From: Melanocharis versteri
Lineage: Eukaryota > Chordata > Aves > Passeriformes > Melanocharitidae
Assembly: GCA_013397845.1 (NCBI GenBank)
Contig: VZTG01007654.1
Span: 418,354-482,353, forward strand
Length of the DNA stretch: 64,000 nucleotides
Direction of reading: 5' to 3'
In this document: positions 39,338 through 50,800 of the stretch, piece after piece
How the letters are laid out: each line of letters starts with the position of its first letter
How positions within the stretch are numbered: the stretch's first letter is position 1
Notes under the pieces: generated by a model
The model's database searches: none
What the model was told of the DNA's origin: nothing
What the model saw: only the letters and a program-made list of their open reading frames with translations
Translations under genes and position numbers: made by a program

Positions 39338-39538
39338 GATGACATGCACAGGGTCATTGACCAGCAGCTGATGGACAAACACCCGAAGGAATGGAGCCAG
39401 CTTGCTTATTCCTTCTCCAGTGGCTCCGGCGCCAAGCGGAGTGCCAGGCCCGCCCCCGCCTTCAGGCCGGAGCAGCAGGGGGACGAGCCCGTCGGGGCCG
39501 AAGGAAACCGTCTCTTCTCCTTTTTCAAGAAAAATTGA
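39338..39538 (+). CDS. BICDL1: BICDL1 terminal coding exon (probably exon 9)
   Basis: This exon has 66 codons and a TGA stop at 39,536-39,538, with a gctgcag acceptor in phase 0. It begins DDMHRVIDQQLMDKH, close to mammals, then a basic, alanine/proline-rich variable stretch (about residues 25-50 of the exon), and closes with the conserved tail NRLFSFFKKN (mammals end in a similar RLFSFF motif). The variable part appears longer than in mammals. Confidence 0.96.
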   Translation, partial: DDMHRVIDQQLMDKHPKEWSQLAYSFSSGSGAKRSARPAPAFRPEQQGDEPVGAEGNRLFSFFKKN

Positions 39539-41859
39539 TTTGAAAAAGAGAAAGCTCTCCAACAATTCCTGCTTCAAGATGGGGAGTGGGGCAGCTGCCC
39601 AGCTTGCTGATGGACCCAAGTCTGATCCACCGAGTAAAAAAGAAGGGGGCAAAGGAGTTAACCCTTGAGACTCTGCACTATTTACACCGCACCTGGTCTG
39701 AGCCAAATGTTTACATGAATTGGAGATTTGCAAATTGACAATGTGATTCTAATAGAAAGAAACTTTTCTTATTCTATAAGTGAAGCGATAAACTTCAGGG
39801 TATATTTTAGGCGCTTTGACACAGTCCAGTTTCTGCTGTGAAGAATACTCTGATTGTCTTAAAAGCATTCTTATGCTGGAGAAGGAAATAAGCAGCCCCA
39901 AGACAGAGCGGTGCAGGGGATTGAGAACTGCTGTCACAGCGAGCACGGGGGGAAGAAGAGGGCTGAAGGCAAGAGGACAGAGGGGAGCCATTTATATCAG
40001 CCTGGCAGCTGTGACATCCTTCATCCATCCCACTGAGACTGGAGTCACTCTGGCCCCAGCATTGCCATGTTCTGACAAATGTAGCTTTCTCCGTGGTGGA
40101 AGTTGAGCCCTCGCTGCTTCTCCTGCCTGGGCACCATCTCCCCTGGAGCTCTGCGTGGCTCTTCACCCTCGCTGGCATCCAGGCTCCTCGCAGCTCAGGG
40201 CAGGGGACAGATAGCTGCTGTCACTGTCTTCTCCAGCTCCCTCCTCTTAGAGAGGTAAGAGTTGCAGGCTGTAGCTACACGGATTTGTCCCCAGGAGACT
40301 GACCATCTACAACAGATTACAGACTGGATAAAAGTTGTGCATGTTCAGTCCCGGGGCACCTGCTGTTCTTCCAATGGCCAAAAGTCGTTTGGGAGCTCCA
40401 GCAAGTCACACACCTCTCCCCAAAGCCATACACATCTCCCAAACAGTGTAAGAAAACTGTCATTGTAACTGGATTTGCCCCCAAAAGCCTAACTAATAAT
40501 TCACTGAAAGCCTACTCCCAATGATGTCAGTCGGTCTTTGACACTGGGTTGGCAGACTCGATCCTCAGAAAGCACACTGGCATCTGCCTTCACTGAAGCC
40601 AAAGGCCATCAGGGTGTCTACAGAGCTCTGGAAAGCCTGCAGGTTACTCTGCCCTATGCAGGAACATTGGCTATGGCCTGACAGAAAGGAGTATTTGTCC
40701 CTGCCTGTGGGTCAGTTACTACCCAGCCCTTTGGTGAGCAGGTAGCCAAAGTTCCTTTTGATCAAACATGACCAGAGCCTGCTTTGCACGACTTGATCAA
40801 CAGGAAGGAATGTGGCTTTTTTGGTGTATGCACACAGCAGTGCTGGAAATCCTGCAATACTCAAGTAGGGACCTTCCCTCTGCACTGGATGGGCACTTCC
40901 CAGCTCTTCTCTTTATCAGAGTACCATCACAAGCCAGTGAGGAGCACCAGGCTCAGTTCAGAGATGTCCTGCTGCTGTCATGCAATTTTCACACATTCTC
41001 TCAGCTCATGATACCCACGGGCCCCAGTTTGTTTCCTGCTGCTTTAAAGAGGCCACCACCTACACTGTCCCACAGCAGACAGAGCTGGGTGCACCTTCAG
41101 CTCTGCCCTGCTCAGCAACTTCGGTGCTAACACACCATCCCACAGGGAGCTGCTGTCTCTGCTCACTGCTTACAGAACAAACTTTCTGCTAGAATAGGTA
41201 TCAAACACCTTCTAAGCAGCAGGTAAGAGGCTGGTGGCTTGGGTTTTAGTATTATTCAGCTTACCTGTGGGATAGAACATCCATAATACCTCAGTACAAA
41301 TACCCTTTCTGCCTACGAAGATTTGAGCATTCCCATATTTCCTTGTTAGCATGAAACCACCACACTGGTATGAAATCTTGCACTAAGGCAGCTCTGGGTT
41401 GCAAGGAACAGAGTGCTCTGAGATTGGCAGTGATGGTAAAGACTTGAGTGGTAAAACTCATCTACATGAAAGCAATGAACCCTGGATTGCAGAGCCTGCT
41501 TCAGGAAATACTTGGGCAAAGCCCCACCAATACAGCTTGATGCTTATGGGGAAAGGAATCAGGAGCCTCACAGGCAGGGAAGGAGACTGAACCTTGGCCT
41601 CTCCTCTCCAGGCAATGCTCAGCTGTTGAGTATCTGCTTGTAGCCACTTGTGCAAGTGAGGGGAAGGGCTGCAGTGCCACGTGCTCTCAGGATGGCAGGT
41701 CCTCATCCTCCCGTCCTACCTGAACTGTGACTCTGGACAGGGCAGGGACACGAGGCACATGCTCAGCATCTCCTGCTGCCAGGACTCAGTCACACCCACA
41801 CGCATTACCCCAACCTTTGATACCTGCAGAATGAGGCGTGGCTTCGTGGATGCCAGTGG

Positions 41860-41902
41860 CACCTGTGACACAGTGACACCTGTGACACAGTGACACCTGT
41901 GA
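41860..41902. repeat. Tandem repeat, 17-bp unit, 2.5 copies
   Basis: The unit cacctgtgacacagtga is repeated head to tail within the inferred BICDL1 3'UTR. Confidence 0.9.
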
Positions 41903-43537
41903 ACACTGAAAACGATGCTCTGTCCCAGGGGAGGCACGTGAACATCTCGGTCCCCAGGGACCTTTCTTCCCCTGTCAGTTGTCATTTCCCAGACCCCACC
42001 GACTCTATTCAAGCCACATGCCCAGCAGTTGTGGGACTCTACCCCAGTGAGACGAATGGATGGATGGTAGGATGCAATCCTAAGGCAAGGGCCTTAAGTT
42101 ATGCCATGAAGATGCAGTAATGAGATGAAGAAAGGTGCCTTCTGCTATGTTTGCTGAGCAAAGTGACTCATTCAGTTGCAGGGGTAGGCACAGTACATCT
42201 CTTCATTTAAGGAGAATCCTTAATCCCATTGCAATTTTATTTATTTAACGAGAGTGATGGAAGAGACTGCAAGAGGAAAGTCAGCATGTTCCAAGGTGCC
42301 AGCTGGGTATGGTTTCTTCAAACAAGCCCCTTAACCCTAAAGACTTAGTTGCACTACTAAACCCAGAGATACAAGAGAACTGGGTGTAATGAACTGGACA
42401 ACACACCAAAGGAGACCTCCTTGTGCTGAGCTGCTACTCCACAGGAACAGAAACTGCCTTAACACAGCAGCTAGGTTTTGTCGTTCTGTCTTCAAAAACC
42501 TCACCCGTGCAGTCCTTCACACCCATTTGTCACGTTGTGTTTTAACAAGGTCCCGACTACTTCACCCTGTGCTGTCACTAACACACTCACCTCCATCCTG
42601 CCATGGCCAGGAGCCCGGGATCAGCCTTGCCGTGCTGGTTAGAAGACACTTCACTTGTGGTACTCGACTCTTCCAGGACACACACGGTGTAAAGGAAACA
42701 TCGGCTCCAGGGGATGAGATGGAGGAAGCACATTAATCCAGCAGGTACTCAGGATCCCAAAGGAGAGTTAAGGAGTGGGATCAGCAGCTCTAAACACAAC
42801 CCTCAGCCTTGCTTTTGAGATGATGGTAAATAAAACAGTAGTGCTGCACAGTCACTGTTCAAATATTGCACAGAGAAGAGATGCCTGCTGAGATTAAGGT
42901 TACAAAGGACTTTCCCACAGTTGAGTAACAGGTGACTGTTTGGGCAAATGTTTGTTATGCCAGCCTGAGGGAAAAGGGATCAGTCTCCCCTTCCTAAACT
43001 CTGCAAGGGAAGCAACTGTAAGCAAGGAACAAATGTAAATGAAAGGCAAGTCACTAGCACTTTATCTTCATACAAACTTAGATCAGCAATTTGCCGTGGA
43101 GATGAACAGTAAATCAAAAAGTTACTGACAACAGAGTCATTTTGCACAGAGAGCACGAAGTGAGGCTGCAGGCAGGGCCACATGCACTTGTCCTACTTAG
43201 AATGGTAAATTCCAGATATGCCTCTCCATCAGGCAAACTCTCTACTCCCCACTCGGCTATAAAAAGCAAGATTGTTTGAACCAAAAAGCCAAGAAAGGAA
43301 GTGTCTGGGTGCTGCAGCAATGATTCCCTTGGATTGAGAGGGAAAAAGCACACAGCAGGGACAAGCAGAAAGAATGTACCTATAGATATGTACATATACC
43401 ACAGTGCTGTAATTTTTGTATGTAGCAGTCATGTAAATAAATGTATGGTTTTTATAAGATACATATTATAAAAATCTATAAAGGCATATTTTTAGTAAAA
43501 ACAATGCTCTACTTCTTTTGTAAATAGTTCTCTTCAG

Positions 43538-43543
43538 AATAAA
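43538..43543 (+). terminator. BICDL1: Distal BICDL1 poly(A) signal
   Basis: Canonical AATAAA; the downstream tattgtctcag is moderately U-rich. It is the last such signal before the opposing gene. Earlier candidates are at 43,436 and 42,829. Confidence 0.6.
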
Positions 43544-43560
43544 ACAGATCATTTATACAA

Positions 43561-44420
43561 TATTGTCTCAGCTCTCATTGCTTTACTGCTCAGCTGCAAA
43601 ACAAGCTCATTTTTTGAACTGTCATTTAACACCCAACAGCATCTTCGGTGCTGCATCATCCTGTGAAATTCAGCCAGGTAAAACCCCTGTGTGTGTTTGG
43701 GAGAGAAGGCGCCGGGGCAAAAACATTTAAAACATTTGAAACATTTGTATCTCTTGGTGCACAGGAAAACATAAAGGTGGGTAAATGATCCCAGCTTCCA
43801 GCCATTTGTGTCCTTTACTGGCCCTTGCGTGGAGGCAGACTCAGACTGGAAGGAGTTCAGACACCAGACACAGACAGTGCCACACCCACAGCTGGCAGCA
43901 GCTGCAGCTCAGGCCATCCTCATGTCCCCAGGAGTCCCCTCCTGCCGCTCCTCCCAGAAGGGCACAAAGGCGCCTTCCCAGAGCAGGTTTCCAGCAGGCT
44001 CCCCAGGAACCTGGGCAGCAGGGCAAGGGGATGCTGAGGGCACAGCCACGGCTGCAGCTCCTGCACAAATTAATTAAACACACATTAATTTCCTGGGAAA
44101 GTGAGGAGATACTCCAGACGCTTTTTAGTCACCTCAGGAGGAGGAGCTTTCAAAGCTCACTCAATACTTTTTGTTGAGCAGAAAGACAAAAGATTACAGC
44201 ACAATCACAGGCATCTCACTCCACACAGAAATAAGTTACCAGTTCCACCTTGCTCTTTCATTCAAACTAAAACAGCAACTAAACATTTGAAAGCATTAAT
44301 TATGGTTTTCTTAATATCCCTTCTCAGGAAATAACCCTTTACACACAGCAGCAGAGCTCACCCTAGCTTGCCACCCTCCACCTCCAGGTGCTGGACAGCA
44401 GAGGAAACAGAGCCTCAAAA
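43561..44420. other. Gap between the convergent genes
   Basis: About 0.9 kb separates the inferred BICDL1 end from the inferred RAB35 end. No gene or mobile element is recognised. Confidence 0.5.
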
Positions 44421-44442
44421 AAAGATTTGGCAGCTTGTAACC

Positions 44443-44448
44443 TTTATT
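44443..44448 (-). terminator. RAB35: Candidate distal RAB35 poly(A) signal
   Basis: AATAAA on the minus strand, about 2.4 kb after the RAB35 stop. A second AATAAA on the same strand lies at 44,798-44,803. I recall a mammalian RAB35 3'UTR of about 2 kb, so either could be used. Confidence 0.5.
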
Positions 44449-46209
44449 TTTAGTTTTTTAAAATTATTTAAAAAGCATAATTAGAAACTTTCATTACAGA
44501 AATAATCCTAGCAAACCAGTTAGACATTCCATTGCTCAACATTTAGGAAACTTCACATCAGCACCACTAGAGACACAGTCCCCACCCCTTCCAATTGAAC
44601 AGTGATGGCAAGAGCAGAGGTAACTGCTCCTCTACAGCCAGCTCTGGGGAAAAAAAAAAAAGAAATTCCCACTTTAAGCCAGGAAGCTGGACCTGGATTG
44701 ATAGAATTCCAACCATGGCCACAAAAACCTGGACTCAAAGAGGACCAATTTTTCCATATAAGAGAACACTCCAGGCTTGGGTGCACCATTTCCTCATTTT
44801 ATTGCATCATTTCCAGTAAATTCAGACATGTTCTTTACTTCTGCCTCTATGAAGTTACTCCCTCCTAGATCTGCACACAGCTACCAACGAGAGTCCCAGA
44901 GCTGCACAGCTGGGCCCCTTCATCTGCAGGGGGAACCCCCACAGCACAGCTCCTCCCAGCACACACCACATTCCACACTGGAGAGCAGACAGGATGGACT
45001 GGTGGGACCTAAGCCACCACTTCCCACAGCCACTCAAGTCGTACAATTAGCAGAGCTCACTCCAGCAGCACCATCCCAGCTCGCTCCAATTCTTGGGTTA
45101 CCAATGCAAGATATGTGAAGAAAAGAGATGGGTGAAGGCAGCTGGATTCATATCCCCAGCACCTGAACCGATTAAAAACCCACGTGTTTCACATTCATTG
45201 TTTGCACTTCGGAAAAAGTCTTTAAAGTGATTGATTGTGACGTGATTGTATGATCAGGGCTCTTACCACAACCTGAAAAATCTAAAAAAATGCAGGCAAA
45301 ATAAGTGACTGAAATTTAGCCTCTCCTGGGGAAGGGGTGAGGAAGGGAGAGAAGTGGGCTGATTCCAAGCTCATGGACATGGGTGAATCACATCCTATCA
45401 AACTAAGGCCAGCAATTCCATAGGGCCACTTACTGGCACATGGAGTATGTCCACCTTAAAGGAAGTCATACCCTCCATGCCTTTTAAGGAAAAAAAAATT
45501 TAGTATTATTTAGGCAATAATTCAGGTGCTGAGCATGTCCTTTCAGCCCAGACATTTGATATTTTAGTTACACACACGTACACTCTCCACCTTTAACTAC
45601 ATCTATTCAGGCTGAGGAAGAGAGCCCTTGTTTTCCCAGAAAGGCTGATGAGGGCCAGGAAAATGTTGCTGAGCACAGCAAGCCCAGTGTGTTTCCAAGA
45701 GTGATCCTCCACCACCACATAACCCAAGCAAGCAAGCTTTCCATTTCTTTGCATTAAACAGCAGTCCTCCTTCCTAACAGAAGAATCCTGGGAATGATCC
45801 TGCAGCTTTCATATTCAGACATCAGTAAGAGCTGGATTTTTTTTCATGCCTTTTCTCTCTCAAAAACAAAAGCTTTGCCACCAAAATTCACATTCAAGTT
45901 CAGATTGCCTATTTGTGGACAGGACAACAAGGAGAAGTTTGGGGTTTTTGGCAGAATCACATGATTTTTGTTCTTCTCAAAAGAAACGGACCCTCACTTA
46001 GGACACTGGCAGAGGTCAAAGTAGTTAAACTTTGCTTTAAAAAAAAAAAAAAAAAGGTTTTATCCAAACAAATCCCACTTCTGCAGGTCAGTTTGTTTTC
46101 CAGTATCTTGATACAAACTACAGGAGAGCACAGGTACAGCTGGGCTGCAGCACAAGGAGGTGAAACCCAAGGATCCAGCCACAAATCTGGATGATGGCAA
46201 GCTGAAATT

Positions 46210-46440
46210 CCAGGCCCCAGCAGCAGCACCAGCTGCCAGCCCAGGGGCTGGTGAAACGAAACCCCGGGCTCCAGCAGCGACACCTGCAATCCTGGTACCT
46301 AGAAAAACACAGCCTGAGCCCCAGGAAAAGCCTGGGACTCCAGGAGAAGCCAGGGGCCCCAGGGGCACCAGTTGCCAGCCTGGAGCCCAACAGAAATGCA
46401 GCTGGAGGCCCCAGGAAGCAGTCGCTGCCAGCCTGGGACC
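46210..46440. repeat. Degenerate GC-rich repeat, period about 50 bp
   Basis: Blocks resembling ggccccag-n-ccag-n-tgccagcctgg recur near 46,214, 46,265, 46,316, 46,356 and 46,408. The absence of stops in several frames on both strands follows from this composition and does not indicate a gene. Confidence 0.6.
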
Positions 46441-46866
46441 AACCCAAATTAAGAACTTCTAAACTTTTTCTTTAAAAAGATGAACTCTGCAGTCCATGAT
46501 TGGTTGACATTAAGAAGGCAGAAGCCAAAGCGACAACAGGGAGGCGAGGCTGGTTAAAGCAATATACATTATATACAAACTCTTGGGTTAATTAGTCCAC
46601 TTGGTAGGCAACGTCCTTCTTGTCTACAAGGCGCACTGGAATGAGCAGGGGAGGAGAGGGGGGCAAGATTCCATCCCATACCTTCTTGGCACTGCAGTGG
46701 TAAGGTGCCAGCGCCTCTTGATAGAAAACATGGAGAAAAAATAATCTTTAAATAACGGCACAAAACTGAGAAAGTCCTCCCAAAGCCTGCCCCAGTGGAA
46801 TTGCCCGAGTCTAGCTGGAGGGGCTGATCTGTCTGAGAGCAGAGTCTCTGCAGCAGGGAAGGGGCA

Positions 46867-46995
46867 TTAGCAGCACCGCTTCTTCCTTTTACTGTTCTTC
46901 GTTAGCTTCACCACATCGTTCTGTTGCTGCTGTTGCTGCTTTGCTAAGTTTTCTTTCTTTGCTCGCAGGACGAGCTCTGTAATGCAATTAAACAT
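46867..46995 (-). CDS. RAB35: RAB35 exon 6 (C-terminal coding exon)
   Basis: This exon has 42 codons plus a TAA stop at 46,867-46,869. It starts MFNCITELVL after a cttgcag acceptor; that ATG is an internal methionine. A six-glutamine run precedes NDVVKLTKNSKRKKRCC, the polybasic prenylated tail. AKKENL replaces the AKKDNL I recall from human. Confidence 0.97.
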   Translation of the reverse strand: MFNCITELVLRAKKENLAKQQQQQQNDVVKLTKNSKRKKRCC

Positions 46996-47512
46996 CTGCA
47001 AGAGAAACAAGCACACTCAGACCACCCCGGAACTCGGGCTGGCTCCTGTGGGGCGCTGCTCCTTGGAAGCCACTCCCCTTTTCTGTACGTTTCAATAATG
47101 CCTCAGAGACCTTCCCCAACCCGCTGTGGCCCGAGTGGGAATCCAACGCCTTTTCCAAACCCGCTCCCAAAACCTCTATCCCTTTTTCCAAACCAGTAAA
47201 TAAAACCAGGGCAGTTTGGCAACTGAGGCCAGCAGTGAAGCCTGGGCAGTCTCCCCTCCCACAAGCATTCTCAAGTCTTTCCTGCCTAATATGTGAGCAC
47301 TGTAAAGCTACTGAAAATGCAGTGTGGGCTCCTTCATTTTGCTTCCCCAACTCTTCCAAAAACAGCTGAATGTCTCTTTTTGACATTTTACCTACTACTT
47401 GCAACTCGTACAAGCACTTTTTCTTTCTCAATGGGAAGAATGGAATTTTTATTTCTTCCCACACCATTATCCCCAAATCATTATATCTCTACTCTTCTGA
47501 CTATTATAGTAC

Positions 47513-47637
47513 CTCTTCCACATTAATATTTTCTTTGGCGCTGGTCTCAAACAATTGGATCTCCATTTGCCCAGCAAATTTATAGGCATCTTCTGTTTCT
47601 ACCACTTTTCGGTCTGGGTCATCATTCTTATTCCCCA
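47513..47637 (-). CDS. RAB35: RAB35 exon 5
   Basis: This exon has 125 nt: two bases completing a split valine codon, then 41 codons from GNKNDDPDRK to KENINVEE. It carries the guanine-specificity motif NKND and the TSAK motif. The acceptor is ttttttag and the donor GAG|gtacta. Changes from human as recalled are PD for PE, QMEIQ for QMGIQ and ENI for ENV. Confidence 0.97.
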
Positions 47638-47724
47638 CTAAAAAAGGAAAGAGAAGAAAAGTCAGTTTGGTATTTCAGCAGGACAGCCCACCAAATAAGA
47701 TGCTGTAACTCCCTAATTACCTAC

Positions 47725-47849
47725 CTAGTATCCTGCAGACATCATCACAATTTTGATTAATTTCATGCAACCACCGTTTTACATTCACAAAAGATTCTGC
47801 GCTCGTTACGTCGTAGACAACAATGACCCCATGTGTTCCTCTGTAATAC
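47725..47849 (-). CDS. RAB35: RAB35 exon 4
   Basis: This exon has 125 nt and encodes YYRGTHGVIVVYDVTSAESF through to NQNCDDVCRIL, with split codons at both ends (ac|G and G|tg). The acceptor is ccccacag and the donor G|gtaggt. The intron to exon 5 is only 87 nt. The encoded segment appears identical to the human protein as I recall it. Confidence 0.97.
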
Positions 47850-50800
47850 CTGTGGGGCACAAGAGGACAGCAAATGTTAACTCAAGGCATCACCTTCTCT
47901 TCCACTGAGCTTCTACAGGATTCACAACAAATCCTCAGGTTGTGGTAATCAAGTGCCCCCATTTTCTCTCCACTGACACTCACGTAGCTCTTTTATAACA
48001 GCTTGATCTCAGGCTATTCCTCCAAAGCCCCAGAGCTCCCTGCTCATTCAGTCTACACAAACACGTTTCCAAGTGCAAAGACTTCCAAAATCTTCCTTGT
48101 TCAGGGTGTCAAGACCTTCAAAGATGAATGCTGTCCTCCAGCTACAGGACCAAAGGCAGCGGTACCCCCAGCACATCCTCAGACTGGCTGTGATGTGAAC
48201 CTTGGGGCTGTATAAGCCACATCAGTTTTTGCAGTAATTCTGTTATCTGTGAACGATCACCTACAGACTAAAATTTCAGCAGATCTCCAAATATACTCAA
48301 CCCTCAGTCACAGTTCTCTCAAGCACTCAAAGATTTCTGTCTTGTTGAGGGACTGTGTTCTGATCACACCTTCCTACTCAACAGATCGACTCCATATGTG
48401 CATTCAATACACCCTGCTACCTTTAGCCATTAAAAATAAGCTTTATTTCAGTTTATTCCCATTAGTCTTGGGCAACTGGCACCTTTAAAAGATGATGTGC
48501 AAGTCTGATAAGAAAAATACCTGAATTCAGGTTCCAACATCATCACCTGCACGAAGCTACCAAAGACAGACAGTAATGTGCACCATGAGAATGCTAAATA
48601 AAAAACCAAGCTCTACCTTCTCAGTTTTCAGCCACAATCACAAGGCTACCAGGTACATTCCCTATTGCAAATTAGGCAGCTGTGACCCCCCAAAAAAAAA
48701 AGAAATTTAAACAGGAAACAGTTAACAGTGAGGTCTTTATCAGGATCAATTTTTAATATTATGTGTAGCTTTATTCTTTTGCTTTCATCCTCTTCTCTTT
48801 CTTCTGATCAATATTAAAATTTTTAATAAAACAAATTCAAGAAACCAGCACACAAAATTGAGAATTTTCCCTTTAATTGAGACAGCATTCCTAGACCATG
48901 CTGTCTTACCACAAGCACTTCTTGCAGTACATCCACTGCACTTCAGAGATGTCCACTGTGACCATTCTGCTCCTCTTTGATTATTCCAAGTCAGCAAACA
49001 CACCTTTGAACTTCCAAAGCCTTTGAACCTAACCCAAACACACCTTTGAGAAGACCTCAAAGCTTCAGCTCACTTTGCTACTGAAGTGCTTGAGCAAGTC
49101 ACTGTTTCTTCCCAGCTCCAGCCTCATCGCCCTTCTACAAGAGAAGCCACCTGCCTTTATACACCGTCAGAGACTCCCAGAGAGGCACAGACCACTCCCA
49201 GAGTCCTGATCCCCTCCAGCTACGGTCCCTGGGTCCCAGTGCTCCTCCATGGTGCTCTGCAGCAGCAGAACAGCCTGCTCCTACTGCTCGTCTGGGCCCT
49301 TGCAGAAGACACTCAAATACTTCTCCCATGCCATGTTTTACCAGAGATTTATGCTGTGCATTCGCTTCCCTTGGCGAGAACTAACTCGGGTCAGAATTAC
49401 TTATTCCCAGCCCATAAGAAATCCTGCACTTTCAAATGTTCTAGTCCATTCACAGTCAGTTCTTTTAACAACTTCAAACCTTGCTACAGCACTGCATTTG
49501 TGCTTTATTTGATTACAACTCAACTTTAATTCATAACTTGGATCCTTCAGAGGGAAAAGTACTCCATGGCCTGAATCCACAAGTTGCAAAAGTAACCCAT
49601 CCTCTCCTGCACACTTGTTTTGATGAATCCTGTTTTGTGTGATAACACTAGAAAGGGAAATATCCCCAATCCTACCAACACACTGGATTTCTCCACAGCT
49701 GCACAATAAACCAATTATCTTCAAGCTCTCCCATATCATCACCTAAATAGCCTTTTAATTCAGCAGCCCTCAGGCTGACCTACCGCTTCCTCCCTAGCAC
49801 TGAGCCAAGACAACACCGAGCCCTCGGAGAAGCGCAGCGGCTCAGCTGCACCCACACAGAGCTGCTTCTCTCTGCTGTGCACACCGAGCCCAGCCTGGCA
49901 TCCCTGCCACCCAGCCAGGGCCCAACGGAGCATCCTGCTGCTCCTACCTTGCCCACGCACCTACATTTTCTCCTAAGCAAAGCAGATGATGTCGGGGAGT
50001 GGGAAACAGGCAGGCTGCACGTACCGATCCCACTCCTGACACATCGTCAGCACCGTTGGGTTTTGCTCCTGGGCTGGGGGCTGTGGGCTGCACCCTGCAG
50101 CAGAGAGGCAATGGGAACCCTGCAGGAGTGTGGAGCTCCTGCCACTGATATTGCCAACCACCTCATCAGAAATATCTTCCTTTGTGCAAGACAGCAACCC
50201 CTGACGCCTGCTGAGTTCCTACCAGCACACACTGCTTCTATTTTTGGAAGGGAAAATTGTCTGGCACATCGTTCAAGAAAGGTTGCCAACCTCTCATCTA
50301 CACTAAAATGTCATTTTCTCTATTGGCTGTCATTACCAAGAGAGATAAGCCTGAGAGATAAAACCATGACTACCTGTTATTCTCTAACTCTTAAGTCCCA
50401 CAGCACACATTTTTTCTCAAAAAGCTGGTCATGCTGTTTTCTATCAGTTGTTAGGCACGGCTCTGCATCCTAGATAACATTTTAGGCTTAACAAGTACAG
50501 CAAACCCTCTCCAACCTCAAATGCAGGACAGTACTAGAAAACAAAATCTGATTTATCCTATCCCATACTTCAACTTCCAGAATGATGCAGTGCAGAATTG
50601 CTTTTATAACAAGTTGTGGGCTTTGGCGAGTAGAGAACAGATGGGGCTTTTGGCATTCAGGGAGGAGTAGGTGTAAATTTTGTGCTTTTGGCAACCAAGA
50701 GGTAGTTGAGACTTTGACACAAGGGAAAGAATGTCTTATCTCCTTCCCATCCACATTTTTGGGGAAATGGAGACCACAGAAATGAGAGCAGAAGAGACCT

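Larger units (their letters stand above)
24701..43560 (+). other. BICDL1: BICDL1 (BICDR1/CCDC64), 3' part of gene
   Basis: The gene encodes BICD family-like cargo adaptor 1, a cytoplasmic coiled-coil dimer. In known biology it links Rab6 secretory vesicles to dynein-dynactin and to the kinesin KIF1C, and regulates pericentrosomal vesicle traffic and neurite outgrowth. Seven standard coding exons are visible, 1,116 nt including the stop, giving the C-terminal 371 residues. All have AG acceptors and GT donors with continuous phase (0,0,0,0,0,2). The protein matches mammalian BICDL1 as I remember it almost throughout, with divergence mainly near the C-terminus. The N-terminal part, including the dynein light-intermediate-chain-binding CC1 box, must lie upstream of the window. 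The mammalian gene has about nine coding exons, so these are probably exons 3-9. The gene runs towards RAB35. Confidence 0.95.
39539..43560 (+). other. BICDL1: BICDL1 3' untranslated region (inferred)
   Basis: No further coding exon follows the stop, and AATAAA signals appear at 42,829, 43,436 and 43,538. The distal pair lies in an AU-rich stretch typical of the end of a long 3'UTR. Two Pumilio-type UGUAAAUA motifs occur at 43,432 and 43,519. A 17-bp tandem repeat lies at 41,860-41,902. The exact 3' end needs transcript data; alternative polyadenylation is plausible. Confidence 0.6.
44425..46866 (-). other. RAB35: RAB35 3' untranslated region (inferred)
   Basis: The stretch follows the RAB35 stop on the minus strand and has no splice acceptor joined to coding sequence. 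It contains a degenerate repeat of about 50 bp (46,210-46,440), a 17-base A run on the plus strand (46,039-46,055), and a Pumilio-type UGUAUAUA at 46,570-46,577. Its extent rests on poly(A) motifs only. Confidence 0.55.

Noticed and set aside
39050..39733. 227-codon open frame on the minus strand
   Set aside because: It lies antisense to the GC-rich terminal BICDL1 exon, whose protein and splice sites are clear. The antisense frame has no family resemblance.
46060..46462. Several collagen- or proline-like frames of about 100 codons on both strands
   Set aside because: They come from a GC-rich degenerate repeat in the RAB35 3'UTR that lacks stops in many frames.
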